A stretch of DNA of 64,000 nt from Alistipes sp. (GCA_017937125.1 JAGBEH010000007.1:186001-250000), one strand, 5' to 3'; shown: positions 17,483-26,078, counted from the first letter of the stretch. Translations and numbers: made by a program. Notes: generated by a model from the letters alone, not told the origin.

Positions 17483-17523
17483 GAGGCCGCATATAATAAT
17501 TTACGCGATAAATATCGTATACG

Positions 17524-18030
17524 ATGAAAAGATTTTTGCTTTATATAGTTGCTGCCGCGACTGTCGTTATGTCGGGTTGCACGGTCAAATACTCGCTGTC
17601 GGGCGCATCCATACCGCCCGATGCCAAGACGTTCAGCGTTGCCTATTTCCCGAACAACGCCCCTATGGTGGCGCCGATATTGAGTTCGACGCTTACGGAT
17701 GCGCTCGTCGATAAGTTCTCGCGGCAGACACGCCTTACGCAGGTGAGCGAGGGCGGCGATTTCGCGTTCGAGGGCGAGATAGTGGGGTATTCATCGACTA
17801 CGGCTTCGGTGTCGAGCAACGACTATGCCTTGCAGAACCGACTGACTATAAGCGTGAAGGTGCGATTTACTAATGTCGTGGACGAGAAGATGTCGTTCAA
17901 TAAGAGTTTTTCGGCATATGCCGATTACGACTCCACGCGCCTGCTTACGGAGGTCGAGAGCGAACTCATAACCGAGATTGTGGATCAGTTGGTTACGGAC
18001 ATATTTCAGGCTGCGGCATCTAACTGGTAA
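17524..18030 (+). CDS. lptE: LptE-family LPS-assembly lipoprotein
   Basis: A 168-residue lipoprotein: signal peptide with the lipobox VVMSGC (Cys17), then a short alpha-beta domain with PPDAKTFSVAYFPNNAP and TDALVDKFSRQTRLTQV, as in Bacteroidetes LptE. In the outer membrane LptE plugs and supports the LptD barrel that inserts lipopolysaccharide. lptC is elsewhere in this window (35476-36372); lptD is not seen. The neighbouring sigma-54 activator, membrane protein and secG point to an envelope biogenesis operon. Confidence 0.88.
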   Translation: MKRFLLYIVAAATVVMSGCTVKYSLSGASIPPDAKTFSVAYFPNNAPMVAPILSSTLTDALVDKFSRQTRLTQVSEGGDFAFEGEIVGYSSTTASVSSNDYALQNRLTISVKVRFTNVVDEKMSFNKSFSAYADYDSTRLLTEVESELITEIVDQLVTDIFQAAASNW

Positions 18031-18035
18031 TTGCT

Positions 18036-18557
18036 ATGACCGATTTCAACGAATATGTTTTGAGCGGCGGCCGCTGCGGGAGCGTTTCCGACGAGGTGTC
18101 GGCCGATATTCTCGCGCGGTATGAATGGTTCTCGGTAGCGCGCACGGTGCGTGCGCATATTCTCGGAGTGCAGGATCCGCGTTCGGCGATTACGGCCGCC
18201 GGCCGCGGTGCTTCGTCGCTCGATGCGAAGCCGATAGATGTCGGACGGCTGCTCGCTCCGGAGCCTGAAGCGGCGGATGTTCGTGCGGAAGATGCGCAGG
18301 ACGAGGTCATAGAGCGTTTCCTCCATCTGGGCGACTATCGCATAGTCGCCGACGACAATGCGCCCGACGGGGAGATACTGACCGAAGCGCAGCTGTCGGA
18401 TGAGGACGATGTGGTCAGCGAGGAACTGGCCGAGGTTTACCTTTCTCAGGGGCTTCGCGACGAGGCGTGTGCAATCTATCGCAAATTAAGTTTGTTAAAT
18501 CCGAAAAAAAGTGTTTACTTTGCCGAGATTATCGAGAAAATAGAAAACAATAATTAA
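18036..18557 (+). CDS. Conserved hypothetical protein with a C-terminal TPR-like helix pair
   Basis: A 173-residue acidic, soluble protein with no signal peptide. The middle is low-complexity and Ala/Asp/Glu-rich. The C-terminal 45 residues (SEELAEVYLSQGLRDEACAIYRKLSLLNPKKSVYFA) have the shape of a single tetratricopeptide repeat. It starts five bases after lptE and ends 15 bases before secG, so it is part of the operon. The function is unknown; a scaffold or adaptor role would fit a TPR but is a guess. Confidence 0.8.
   Translation: MTDFNEYVLSGGRCGSVSDEVSADILARYEWFSVARTVRAHILGVQDPRSAITAAGRGASSLDAKPIDVGRLLAPEPEAADVRAEDAQDEVIERFLHLGDYRIVADDNAPDGEILTEAQLSDEDDVVSEELAEVYLSQGLRDEACAIYRKLSLLNPKKSVYFAEIIEKIENNN
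18491..18522 (+). promoter_or_regulatory. Possible internal promoter for secG
   Basis: TTTG (18491-18494), 20 bases, then TTACTTTG (18515-18522), one base off TAnnTTTG, inside the end of the upstream gene. It could give secG its own transcript. Confidence 0.35.
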
Positions 18558-18572
18558 AACCTTAAACGGAAT

Positions 18573-18935
18573 ATGTATACTTTTTGCATCGTATTGATTT
18601 TGATTGCGAGCGTCCTGATTATTCTCGCAGTCCTTGTTCAGAGTCCCAAGAGCGGTATGGCAGCCAATTTCGGCGCATCCAATCAGGTTATCGGCGTTCG
18701 TCAGACGACCGATTTCCTCGAGAAGTTCACGTGGACTATGGCCGTTGCCATTCTGGCGTTGAGCCTGTTGGCTACGTTGGCTATGGACCGCGAGAAACTC
18801 GCGGCAAGCAATTCGAGTATGTCGAAGGATGCCGAGGCTCTGATAGAGACCGTTACGACCGAGCAGGGTGTTGCGGTTCCCCAGATGGAGGTACCCGCAG
18901 CCGAGGAGCAGCCCGTAGCGGAGCCGGCGGAATAA
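18573..18935 (+). CDS. secG: Preprotein translocase subunit SecG
   Basis: A 120-residue inner-membrane protein with two transmembrane helices (about residues 2-22 and 54-72) around the conserved cytoplasmic loop VLVQSPKSGMAANFGASNQVIG. It assists SecYE during protein export. The C-terminal tail is Ala/Glu/Pro-rich, as is common in Bacteroidetes SecG. It is the last gene of the sigma-54/lptE operon and is followed by a strong terminator. Confidence 0.95.
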   Translation: MYTFCIVLILIASVLIILAVLVQSPKSGMAANFGASNQVIGVRQTTDFLEKFTWTMAVAILALSLLATLAMDREKLAASNSSMSKDAEALIETVTTEQGVAVPQMEVPAAEEQPVAEPAE

Positions 18936-18954
18936 CGGTCGCTGACGGAAAGAC

Positions 18955-18984
18955 ACGAGGTGTCCGATATATCGGACACCTCGT
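18955..18984. terminator. Terminator after secG, 15-bp perfect palindrome
   Basis: ACGAGGTGTCCGATA pairs exactly with TATCGGACACCTCGT and is followed by ATTTTTG. It can also act for the converging START-like gene. Confidence 0.85.
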
Positions 18985-19081
18985 ATTTTTGAAACCGCGC
19001 CGTAGACCGCACTGACGGTTGTCATATCCCGACAGCGGACGGATAACGCGAAGAGACGCGTTCCGTTCGACGGTCTCTGTT

Positions 19082-19495
19082 CTAAATGTTGAACGAATTG
19101 AACGACCGTGCGATACCCTCGACTATCTGGTCAAGCGCCGACTTGATCTTGCCGCCGATCATCATCTTCATCATCATATTCAGCTCGGCGTGCAATACCA
19201 ACCGTATGCGCGTATCCCGCTCGGCCACGGGCTGCAATTGTATCCAGAATGCGAAATCTATCGGCACTCCCCCGTCGTCTCCCGTGATTTTCACGTATTT
19301 GGGCGCTTCCTTGTCTATAATGCGCAATTTCACGGTGAAGCCTTTCGCCTTGAACGAGCAGTGATCCTCATCGGCCTGCCACTCTTCGACCTTGTCCTGC
19401 AATGCGGGCGTGAGGTTGTCGAAACGGCTTATCATTGCGTAAACGGCTTCGGCGGGAAGCAATATCTGCTGTTGTTTCGATTCGTAATTTTCCAT
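19082..19495 (-). CDS. START-like (SRPBCC) domain protein
   Basis: A 137-residue soluble protein when started at Met 19495 (MENYESKQQQILLPAEAVY). The longer frame upstream runs into the tsaE region and has no support. The pattern of an N-terminal strand and helix, central strands (CSFKAKGFTVKLRIIDKEAPKYVKI) and a long C-terminal helix ending RSFNSF fits the SRPBCC/polyketide-cyclase fold, which binds hydrophobic ligands. No catalytic residue can be named. It lies 74 bases after tsaE on the same strand and probably shares its promoter. Confidence 0.82.
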   Translation of the reverse strand: MENYESKQQQILLPAEAVYAMISRFDNLTPALQDKVEEWQADEDHCSFKAKGFTVKLRIIDKEAPKYVKITGDDGGVPIDFAFWIQLQPVAERDTRIRLVLHAELNMMMKMMIGGKIKSALDQIVEGIARSFNSFNI

Positions 19496-19569
19496 CAGTT
19501 CTGTCGTTTTTTCGGATGCGAAGATACTCCGATTTTTCCGATTTCGATTTTGTCGGACCGTAAAATCCG

Positions 19570-19986
19570 TCAGTCTATAAAAAATGTTCGCCCGCTGCCG
19601 CCGTCGCTCTCTATGCGCACCGTCATAACGTCGTCGGGCAGTAATTCCTCCACCTTTTCGGGCCACTCTATGAGACACAGGTCGCCCGAGTAGAAATACT
19701 CTTCGTATCCCAGATCGAAAGCCTCTTCGGTCTTGTTTATGCGATAGAAATCGAAGTGGTATACGGGCTTGCCGTCGGATGTATCGTATTGGTTTACAAG
19801 TGCGAATGTCGGACTCGTCACGGCATCATGCGACCCGAGACGCTCCATTATCGAACTAATGAGCGTAGTTTTGCCCGCCCCCATCGCGCCGTAAAAGGCC
19901 ACGACCGTTCGGCCGTCGAGAGCCGCGATTACGGCATCTGCCGCTCGCGACAATTCGGAAAGCGAGTCTATCGATACGGTTGTCAT
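19570..19986 (-). CDS. tsaE: tRNA threonylcarbamoyladenosine biosynthesis ATPase TsaE
   Basis: A 138-residue P-loop ATPase with Walker A GAMGAGKT (33-40), the switch-like TSPTFALVNQY and the family motif HFDFYRI followed by LIEWPEKVEELLP. It helps the TsaB-TsaD complex cycle during t6A37 formation on tRNA. The size is normal. The gene has its own near-leaderless promoter and is followed by the START-like gene. Confidence 0.96.
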   Translation of the reverse strand: MTTVSIDSLSELSRAADAVIAALDGRTVVAFYGAMGAGKTTLISSIMERLGSHDAVTSPTFALVNQYDTSDGKPVYHFDFYRINKTEEAFDLGYEEYFYSGDLCLIEWPEKVEELLPDDVMTVRIESDGGSGRTFFID

Positions 19987-20002
19987 TGTTTCCTGTTTTC
20001 GG

Positions 20003-20034
20003 CAAAGATACGAATAAGCGAGGGCAAAAGCAAA
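20003..20034 (-). promoter_or_regulatory. Promoter for tsaE
   Basis: On the minus strand, TTTG (20034-20031), 20 bases, then TATCTTTG (20010-20003). The predicted start near 19996 leaves only about ten bases before the ATG. Confidence 0.7.
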
Positions 20035-20088
20035 CCTGTTTGCGATTTTGCCGAGCGGGAGTATCTTCGGCGCATTTTTATACTGACC

Positions 20089-20122
20089 TTGTATGTTATT
20101 CGGTATTAAATGACTATATTTG
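20089..20122 (+). promoter_or_regulatory. Promoter of the 6S-like RNA
   Basis: TTG (20089-20091) and TATATTTG (20115-20122), separated by 23 bases. Transcription should begin near 20129. Confidence 0.6.
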
Positions 20123-20128
20123 CAATGC

Positions 20129-20386
20129 CGTCGGGGTTATGCCTGCGGCATACATATTAAGAAAGTGTTTTCGCACTGTCCTTCGAAGAAAATGTGGAAG
20201 TTTTCGTGTAACGGGACAACGAATGGCACTCGACTCTTGGTTTGCATTTCGCGTATGGCAGGCATTGTGCTTGCGATACTCCGTGCTTATTCAAGTGTGG
20301 GGTATCGCAGTCGTTTATCGTTACAGGGTCTTTCCACAACCTTCTTTGAGATAGACGAAAATAGGCTCCACACTTTCTGTTTTTAT
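20129..20386 (+). ncRNA. ssrS: 6S RNA-like regulatory RNA
   Basis: No credible gene lies here, but the strand folds into a long rod. AGAAAGTGT (20160-20168) pairs with ACACTTTCT (20370-20378), TCGAAGAA (20183-20190) with TTCTTTGA (20342-20349), GTGGAAG (20194-20200) with CTTTCCAC (20330-20337) and TGTAACG (20207-20213) with CGTTACA (20319-20325). A large one-sided bubble (about 20223-20271) follows, and then an 11-bp stem, TGCGATACTCC (20272-20282) with GGGGTATCGCA (20299-20309). A U-tract ends it at about 20380-20386. Closing stem, open bubble and terminal stem are the architecture of 6S RNA, which mimics an open promoter and sequesters RNA polymerase. It may match the Bacteroidales-1 motif in Rfam. 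The exact ends are uncertain. Confidence 0.72.
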
Positions 20387-20431
20387 TTATAATCCGCCGT
20401 GCAGGGGCCGTTTCGGCAAAAATGAATTCTT

Positions 20432-21151
20432 ATGAAAAAGGTTTTATTGTGTGCGCTTTTGTCTGTCGCGATATCGGCGGCAAAGGCTCAGGACGTTATC
20501 GTATTTAAGAATGCGGACGAATTGCAGGTAAAGGTTACCGCCGTCTCCGAAGACAATCTGTCGTATCGCCGCTGGGATAATCCCGACGGTCCCGAATATA
20601 CGATAGACAAGTCGCAGGTGTTCTATGTGAAATATCAGAACGGAACCAAAGATGTTTTCTACAAAGTAGAACCTGCACCTGCTTCGGCTCTAAATACGTC
20701 ATCGGATTTCAGCGGCGTAAAATTTCAGGGTTATATTTACGCGGGTGCAATATTCAATTCCGAGGGAGGCGGTCCTGCGGTCGATTTGAATTTCGGGGCA
20801 CGTATCGGAAGATGCTTTTATGCAGGTATCGAAACTGGTTTCCATACGCTTATCAGCTCCGTATATTTTTATGACGAGAAACTGACGTTTACGGAGGCTT
20901 ATGTACCGATAGGGGTCAATCTCAAAGGATATCTGCCTGTCGGCAAGAAAATTTATCCCTATCTCAACTGTTCTCTCGGCGGTTTTGTCGGTGTCATCGA
21001 CTTGGACGGGTTGAACGGGTTTTATTGTCAGGTCGGTGCAGGTATCGACATCAGACGTTTTTCGTTCGGCATCGGATATACGGGATTGGTCAAAGGAGGT
21101 ACGGCGAATTTGGGCTATGTCAAATTAGGCGTCCGATTCGGGAAATATTAG
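20432..21151 (+). CDS. Exported outer-membrane beta-barrel protein
   Basis: A 239-residue protein with a signal peptide (MKKVLLCALLSVAISAAKA). Residues 20-75 form a small domain (DVIVFKNADELQVKVTAVSE, then ISKSQVFYVKYQNG-like strands) common at the start of Bacteroidetes surface proteins. The rest is a run of alternating strands (FQGYIYAGAIFNSEGG to YVKLGVRFGKY) ending in an aromatic residue, as in eight- to ten-strand OMP barrels. The ligand or role is unknown. It starts 46 bases after the 6S-like RNA and has no obvious promoter of its own. Confidence 0.82.
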   Translation: MKKVLLCALLSVAISAAKAQDVIVFKNADELQVKVTAVSEDNLSYRRWDNPDGPEYTIDKSQVFYVKYQNGTKDVFYKVEPAPASALNTSSDFSGVKFQGYIYAGAIFNSEGGGPAVDLNFGARIGRCFYAGIETGFHTLISSVYFYDEKLTFTEAYVPIGVNLKGYLPVGKKIYPYLNCSLGGFVGVIDLDGLNGFYCQVGAGIDIRRFSFGIGYTGLVKGGTANLGYVKLGVRFGKY

Positions 21152-21225
21152 CGGTCGATTTCCGAAGCGGCCGTCTCGTCTGCGAAGACTGCACCCCGTG
21201 CGACACGGAAAAATCTGTGCGACCC

Positions 21226-21258
21226 GCACGGTTCTGCACGGTTCTGCACGGTTCTGCA
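21226..21258 (+). repeat. Three 10-bp tandem repeats (GCACGGTTCT)
   Basis: Exact copies occur at 21226-21235, 21236-21245 and 21246-21255, plus a partial fourth (GCA). They lie in the 247-base gap between converging genes. Confidence 0.9.
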
Positions 21259-21364
21259 ACGGCCAGCAACTCCCGCAATCCCCGCGGCTACGAAAAAGCT
21301 ATTACGGGCCGCTCTCCAAAGCGAATGCGAAAGCAAAGATGCCGATAAAGCTGAAGCGAAACGA

Positions 21365-21391
21365 AAAGCCCCGCTTTGACGGCGGGGCTTT
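21365..21391. terminator. Bidirectional terminator between the barrel gene and porX
   Basis: AAAGCCCCGC pairs with GCGGGGCTTT around a seven-base loop, with A- and T-rich ends that act in both directions. Confidence 0.75.
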
Positions 21392-21398
21392 ATGGTCG

Positions 21399-22949
21399 TT
21401 ACCTCTTGGGTTTCAACACTATGTACGGCACTATCATCTCCTCCATCGATATGCCGCCGTGCTGGAACGTATCGCGGTAATATCGTATGTACTTGTTCGC
21501 GTCGTTGTTGTAGACAATGAAATCGTGGTTGTAGGCGAAAATATAGCTCGACGATATGTTGCTCGACGGCAGCTGCACCTCTTCGGGCTTCGTTATCTCG
21601 AACACTTCGCGCGGGTTGTATGCCAGATTCCGCCCCGTCTTGTAACGCAGGTTCGACGAGGTTTCACGGTCGCCCGTGATGCGTATGGGGTTGTCCACCC
21701 TCACCGTGCCGTGATCGGAGGTTATTATCACCGTATGGCCGTGTTCCGACAGCAGCTTCAACATCGTGAACAGCTCCGAATGTTCGAACCACGAGCGCGT
21801 CAGCGAGCGGAACGAGGCATCGTCTTCCGTCAGCTCGCGAATAATGTCCGTTTCGGTTCGGGCGTGCGAGAGTATGTCGAGGAAATTGTAGACGATGACC
21901 GAGAAATCGGCATCGTATACACGGCGGAAATTGTCTATCAATTTGCGCCCCGCTTCGGGACGTACGAGTTTGTCGAACGTCGTCTTCCAGCTCTTGCCGT
22001 TGCTCGCCAACTGACGGCGCAGGAACTCCTCCTCGTACTGGTTTTTGCCGCCCTCCTCGTTGTCGTTCAGCCACTTGTTGGGCATCAGCTTGTCTATGGC
22101 GAGCGGCATCAGACCTGCGAAAATCGCATTTCGGGCATATTGCGTCGCCGTCGGCAGTATGGCGCAGTAGAAATCGTCGGTCTCTACATCGAAATAGCCG
22201 CGCAGCATCGAACTTATCGTCCGCCACTGGTCGTAGCGGAAGTTGTCTATCAGCAGCAGGGTGGTCTTCTCATTCGCATCGACTATCGGGAATATGCGGT
22301 TGCGCATCAGCGTGTGCGACATTACGGGCGTCTGCTCGTCGCGCGAGTTTATCCATCCGCGATAGTTGCGGCATACGAACTTGCAGAACTCCTGATTGGC
22401 TTCGTTGCGCTGATACCGCAACACCTCTTTTATGCTCTCGTCGGTGGAGCTCGACAGCTCTATGTCCCAGTTCGTCAGCTTGCGGTAGAGACTGCACCAG
22501 TCCGAGAATGTCGAGGCGCTCTGGCATAGCGAACTTATGCGCCCGAACTCGGCACGATAGTCGGCCGTCGTCTGCTCGGTTACGAGCTGCTGCGAATGTA
22601 CGTTCTTCTTTATCGACAGCAGCACCTGATTGGGATTTACGGGCTTTATTATGTAGTCGGCGATCTTTGAACCTATGGCCTTGTCCATAATGTTCTCCTC
22701 CTCGCTCTTCGTAACCATAATCACGGGCGTCGTCGGCCGCGCATCCTTTATGAGCGGCAGGGTTTCGAGACCCGTCATACCAGGCATCATCTCATCGAGA
22801 ATTATAAGGTCGTAGGCCGTCTCGGACGCCATATCTATCGCATCGTAACCGTTGTTGCAGGTGTCCACCTCGTATCCTTTCGACTGCAAAAACAGCACGT
22901 GCGGTTTCAGCAGCTCGATTTCGTCATCTACCCATAAAATCTTTACCAC
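21399..22949 (-). CDS. porX: PorX: response regulator with PglZ phosphatase-like output domain
   Basis: A 516-residue protein. The receiver domain (1-120) has the acidic pocket WVDDE, phospho-acceptor Asp52 in IILDEMMPGM and Lys102 in IKP. A helical linker precedes the PglZ domain of the alkaline-phosphatase superfamily (from about residue 225): metal-site LLIDN (Asp235), the catalytic Thr region LPTATQYARN (Thr267/Thr269) and TSDHGTV. PorX is the response regulator of the type IX secretion system; the published protein is a zinc phosphodiesterase acting on oligonucleotides and responds to the kinase PorY. No porY or secretion genes are next to it here. It implies that the organism has, or recently had, a type IX secretion system. 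Confidence 0.95.
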   Translation of the reverse strand: MVKILWVDDEIELLKPHVLFLQSKGYEVDTCNNGYDAIDMASETAYDLIILDEMMPGMTGLETLPLIKDARPTTPVIMVTKSEEENIMDKAIGSKIADYIIKPVNPNQVLLSIKKNVHSQQLVTEQTTADYRAEFGRISSLCQSASTFSDWCSLYRKLTNWDIELSSSTDESIKEVLRYQRNEANQEFCKFVCRNYRGWINSRDEQTPVMSHTLMRNRIFPIVDANEKTTLLLIDNFRYDQWRTISSMLRGYFDVETDDFYCAILPTATQYARNAIFAGLMPLAIDKLMPNKWLNDNEEGGKNQYEEEFLRRQLASNGKSWKTTFDKLVRPEAGRKLIDNFRRVYDADFSVIVYNFLDILSHARTETDIIRELTEDDASFRSLTRSWFEHSELFTMLKLLSEHGHTVIITSDHGTVRVDNPIRITGDRETSSNLRYKTGRNLAYNPREVFEITKPEEVQLPSSNISSSYIFAYNHDFIVYNNDANKYIRYYRDTFQHGGISMEEMIVPYIVLKPKR

Positions 22950-23166
22950 GTTGTCGTCGTTTTAGTCGTTGTCGTTCTATCGTTTGAGCGGATGTCCGCT
23001 CTCGTACGGTCTCGGCTTGCACGGAAATCCACCCGTGTCTATCGTTTCGTACGGAGTCCGTTTCTGCTCGGTCTCTGTTTGTGCGGCGTCCGCCTGCATT
23101 CTTTTTATCGCGGGCGGATACCCGTATACGGTTCCGTTTGCAAAAACGGTGCGAGGACGCTCTTCG

Positions 23167-23772
23167 TTACTCTTTCATCTTCTTCAGCGCCGCGAATACG
23201 TCCCGTATCGTCGGGAACGACTGCAAGGCCTTCGCATTCGCCTCCTCTAGGGTCAGCCACTCCGCCGCCGTTATTCCCTCTTCGAGTTGGGGTACCGTCC
23301 CGCCCGCTCCGTCGGCTTTCATCAGAAACCAGTGCGTGCGTTTCAGCTCCCACTCTCCGTAAACGTCGTATGCGTGCAACGTATTGCATATCGGGGCTAT
23401 AATTTCCGCATTCCCGACTCCCGTCTCCTCGCCGACCTCGCGCACGGCGCACTCTTCTATCGTCTCGCCCTGCTCCCAATGGCCTTTCGGCAGGTCGTAG
23501 CGGTTGCGTCTGTATATCATCAAAATGCGCCCCTCTGCGTCTTCAACGACACCTCCCGCAGCCGTTACGGCCTTGAAATCGGCGGCGAAACGGTCGAATG
23601 CGGCCCGTACGTCGTCCGATAATACGGCCGCGCGGTTGTGCGTATCGAGAATTTTTACTATTTTCGCTCGGGAAATTCCGTCGCCGTCGGTTACGGCGTC
23701 GAAATCGGCCGTATCGGCACCGCAGGGCAGGAATGTCACCGATTTGTCGAGGAAATATACGGTAATGTCCAT
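23167..23772 (-). CDS. Nudix hydrolase
   Basis: A 201-residue protein. The Nudix box GHWEQGETIEECAVREVGEE (from residue 97) is intact, with all conserved Gly, Glu and Arg residues. About 70 residues precede the domain (MDITVYFLDKSVTFLPCG), as seen in several Bacteroidetes Nudix proteins. The family cleaves nucleoside diphosphates linked to another moiety; the substrate cannot be told. It is divergent from the S9 peptidase gene, with a -7 element at 23794-23801. Confidence 0.92.
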   Translation of the reverse strand: MDITVYFLDKSVTFLPCGADTADFDAVTDGDGISRAKIVKILDTHNRAAVLSDDVRAAFDRFAADFKAVTAAGGVVEDAEGRILMIYRRNRYDLPKGHWEQGETIEECAVREVGEETGVGNAEIIAPICNTLHAYDVYGEWELKRTHWFLMKADGAGGTVPQLEEGITAAEWLTLEEANAKALQSFPTIRDVFAALKKMKE

Positions 23773-23793
23773 ATTCGAGTATTTACGTTACCG

Positions 23794-23801
23794 CAAAATT
23801 A
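23794..23801 (-). promoter_or_regulatory. -7 element for the Nudix gene
   Basis: The minus strand reads TAATTTTG, a match to TAnnTTTG, about 20 bases before the ATG at 23772. No -33 element is clear. Confidence 0.45.
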
Positions 23802-23833
23802 GAGAAATATTTGAAGTTAAACCGATAAACCTT

Positions 23834-25963
23834 ATGAAAAAATTATTGTCGCTTATGATGCTCGCATCTTTGGCCGTCGGTTGCGAAAAGCGGCCGCAGC
23901 CGCTCGAAATCGATAATGCGCTTACACCCGAAGAGATAAGCGCGGGGGTCTTCACTCCCGAGATTATGTGGAAGATGGGACGCGTCGGGTCGCCTTCGCT
24001 CTCGCCCGACGGTATGCGCCTGCTCTATACGGTTACTTATTACAATATGGAACAGAACCGCGGCGTTACGGCCGTGTACGTGCGCGATATGAATTCGGGC
24101 GACACGGTGCGCCTTACCGACCATTCGTCGAACGCCTCCGATCCGCAGTGGAGCGCCGACGGCGAAACCGTTTATTTCCTCTCCGACCGCAGCGGTTCGA
24201 ACCAGATATGGGCTGTGAGCGCGTCGGGCGGTAACGCGCGGCAGGTGTCGGCATTCGATAAGGATGTCGAGGGTTACGGCATAAGTCCTGCGGGCGACAA
24301 GCTCTTCTACGTGCAGCGCGTGCAGATCTGCGACCGCAAATCGTCGGACATACATAAGGATATGCCCGAATCGAAAGCACGCATCTACGACGACATTATG
24401 TGCCGCCACTGGAACTATTGGGACGAGGGCAGCTATCTTCATATTTTCGTCGGCGATATGCTCAACGGCCGCGCCGTCGTGGGCGTAGACATAATCGGCG
24501 CCGAGAGTGCGTGGGATGCTCCGCTCGCTCCCTATTTCGATATGGCGGAGATAGCTTGGAGCCCTTCGGGCGACCGTCTGGCATATACCTGCAAGTGTTC
24601 TATGGGCAGGGAGTATGCCGTATCGACCGACTCGGACATATTCGTCTACGATGTCGTGCCCGCCCGCACCACCAACATCTGCAAGCTGCTGCCGCGCAAT
24701 GTCGAGTTCGGCGCCAAGCGCCGTATGCCAGTTATGCAGGGGTACGACAAATATCCGGCCTTCTCGCCCGACGGCGTGATGATAGCCTTCCGTTCGCAAC
24801 GACGTGCGGGCAACGAGTCCGACAAGGAGCGCCTTTTCGTCCGCGACTGCTCTACGGGCGAGATGCGCGACCTTACGGCCGATTTCGACTATAACGCTAC
24901 CGATTTGGTGTGGGACGGCAACGGACGTATATGGTTCATCGCGCCTATCGAGGGAACGCACCAGCTTTGCCACGTCGCGCTCGACGGTTCTCCCGTCGAG
25001 GTCGTAACGTCGGGCGATCACGATCTGTCGTCGCTGACTATGGCGGGCGGACGTGCCGTCGTCGCTATGACCAAGATGTCGCAGGCGGCCGAACTCTTCG
25101 AGGTAGACCTCGCGAGCGGCGAACTTACGCAGATTACGTTTGTAAATAAGGAGATTTACGACAATATCCCCCTCTGCAAGGTCGAGAAACGCTGGGTGGA
25201 GACCACCGACGGAAAACAGATGCTGACATGGGTCATTCTGCCGCCCGACTTCGACCCGAATAAGAAATATCCGACGCTGCTCTATTGCGAGGGAGGCCCG
25301 CAGAGCGTCGTTTCGCAATTCTGGAGCTATCGGTGGAACTTCGCGCTTATGGCTTCTCACGGATACGTGGTAGTGGCTCCGAACCGTCGCGGCGTGCCGT
25401 CGTTCGGACAGGAGTGGCTCGACCAGATTTCGGGCGACTACTCGGGACAGAATATCCGCGACTATCTCTCGGCTATCGACGACGTGGCGAAAGAGGAGTG
25501 GTGCGACGAGTCGCGGTTGGGCTGCGTAGGCGCCTCGTACGGCGGCTACTCGGTCTATTTCCTCGCAGGCTGCCACCAGAAGCGCTTCAAGGCTTTCATT
25601 TCTCACTGCGGCATCTTCAATTTCGAGTCGATGTACGGCGAGACCGAAGAGCTGTTCTTCCTGAACAACGACTACGGCGGCCCCTATTGGGACAAGTCTG
25701 ACCCTACGGCCGTGCGCTCGTATGCCAATTCGCCGCATAAGTTCATCGACAAGTGGGATACTCCCATATTGATAATCACGGGCGAATACGACTTCCGCAT
25801 CCCTTACACGCAGTCCTTGCAGGCTTTTACGGCTGCCCGTATGCGCGGCATAGACGCACGTCTGGTGGAATTCGAAAACGAGGCTCACCAGGTGTTCAAA
25901 CCCCAGAACTCTTTGGTGTGGAACCGCGAATTTTTCGGCTGGCTCGACAAATACCTGCAATAA
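23834..25963 (+). CDS. S9 family peptidase (prolyl oligopeptidase type), lipoprotein
   Basis: A 709-residue protein when started at ATG 23834 (MKKLLSLMMLASLAVGCEKR), which gives a lipobox with Cys17; the longer frame upstream overlaps the Nudix gene and has no signal. The N-terminal two-thirds is a WD40-like beta-propeller (repeats such as SLSPDGMRLLY, DPQWSADGETVYF, YPAFSPDGVMIAF). The C-terminal alpha/beta-hydrolase has Ser568 in GASYGGY, Asp653 in GEYDFRIP and His685 in ENEAHQVF. It should be an envelope-bound di- or oligopeptidase. A dipeptidyl-peptidase-5-like activity is possible, but specificity cannot be read from the sequence. Confidence 0.93.
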   Translation: MKKLLSLMMLASLAVGCEKRPQPLEIDNALTPEEISAGVFTPEIMWKMGRVGSPSLSPDGMRLLYTVTYYNMEQNRGVTAVYVRDMNSGDTVRLTDHSSNASDPQWSADGETVYFLSDRSGSNQIWAVSASGGNARQVSAFDKDVEGYGISPAGDKLFYVQRVQICDRKSSDIHKDMPESKARIYDDIMCRHWNYWDEGSYLHIFVGDMLNGRAVVGVDIIGAESAWDAPLAPYFDMAEIAWSPSGDRLAYTCKCSMGREYAVSTDSDIFVYDVVPARTTNICKLLPRNVEFGAKRRMPVMQGYDKYPAFSPDGVMIAFRSQRRAGNESDKERLFVRDCSTGEMRDLTADFDYNATDLVWDGNGRIWFIAPIEGTHQLCHVALDGSPVEVVTSGDHDLSSLTMAGGRAVVAMTKMSQAAELFEVDLASGELTQITFVNKEIYDNIPLCKVEKRWVETTDGKQMLTWVILPPDFDPNKKYPTLLYCEGGPQSVVSQFWSYRWNFALMASHGYVVVAPNRRGVPSFGQEWLDQISGDYSGQNIRDYLSAIDDVAKEEWCDESRLGCVGASYGGYSVYFLAGCHQKRFKAFISHCGIFNFESMYGETEELFFLNNDYGGPYWDKSDPTAVRSYANSPHKFIDKWDTPILIITGEYDFRIPYTQSLQAFTAARMRGIDARLVEFENEAHQVFKPQNSLVWNREFFGWLDKYLQ

Positions 25964-26078
25964 ATGTTTGAAAAATACGTTTTTGGATTGGTATTTGCAT
26001 CGACGGAACTCGGGTTACCTTGATTGCGGTGTGATAACCGTAAAATCGCAAAAAAGAACGAAAAAAAATATTAGTTTA

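Noticed and set aside
20120-20392. 90-residue frame and a 60-residue antisense frame over the 6S-like RNA
   Set aside because: Long-range base pairing, a promoter and a U-tract explain the region better, and neither translation resembles a protein family.
23504-23833. Long N-terminal extension of the S9 peptidase
   Set aside because: It overlaps the Nudix gene in the other direction. The ATG at 23834 gives a clean lipoprotein signal.
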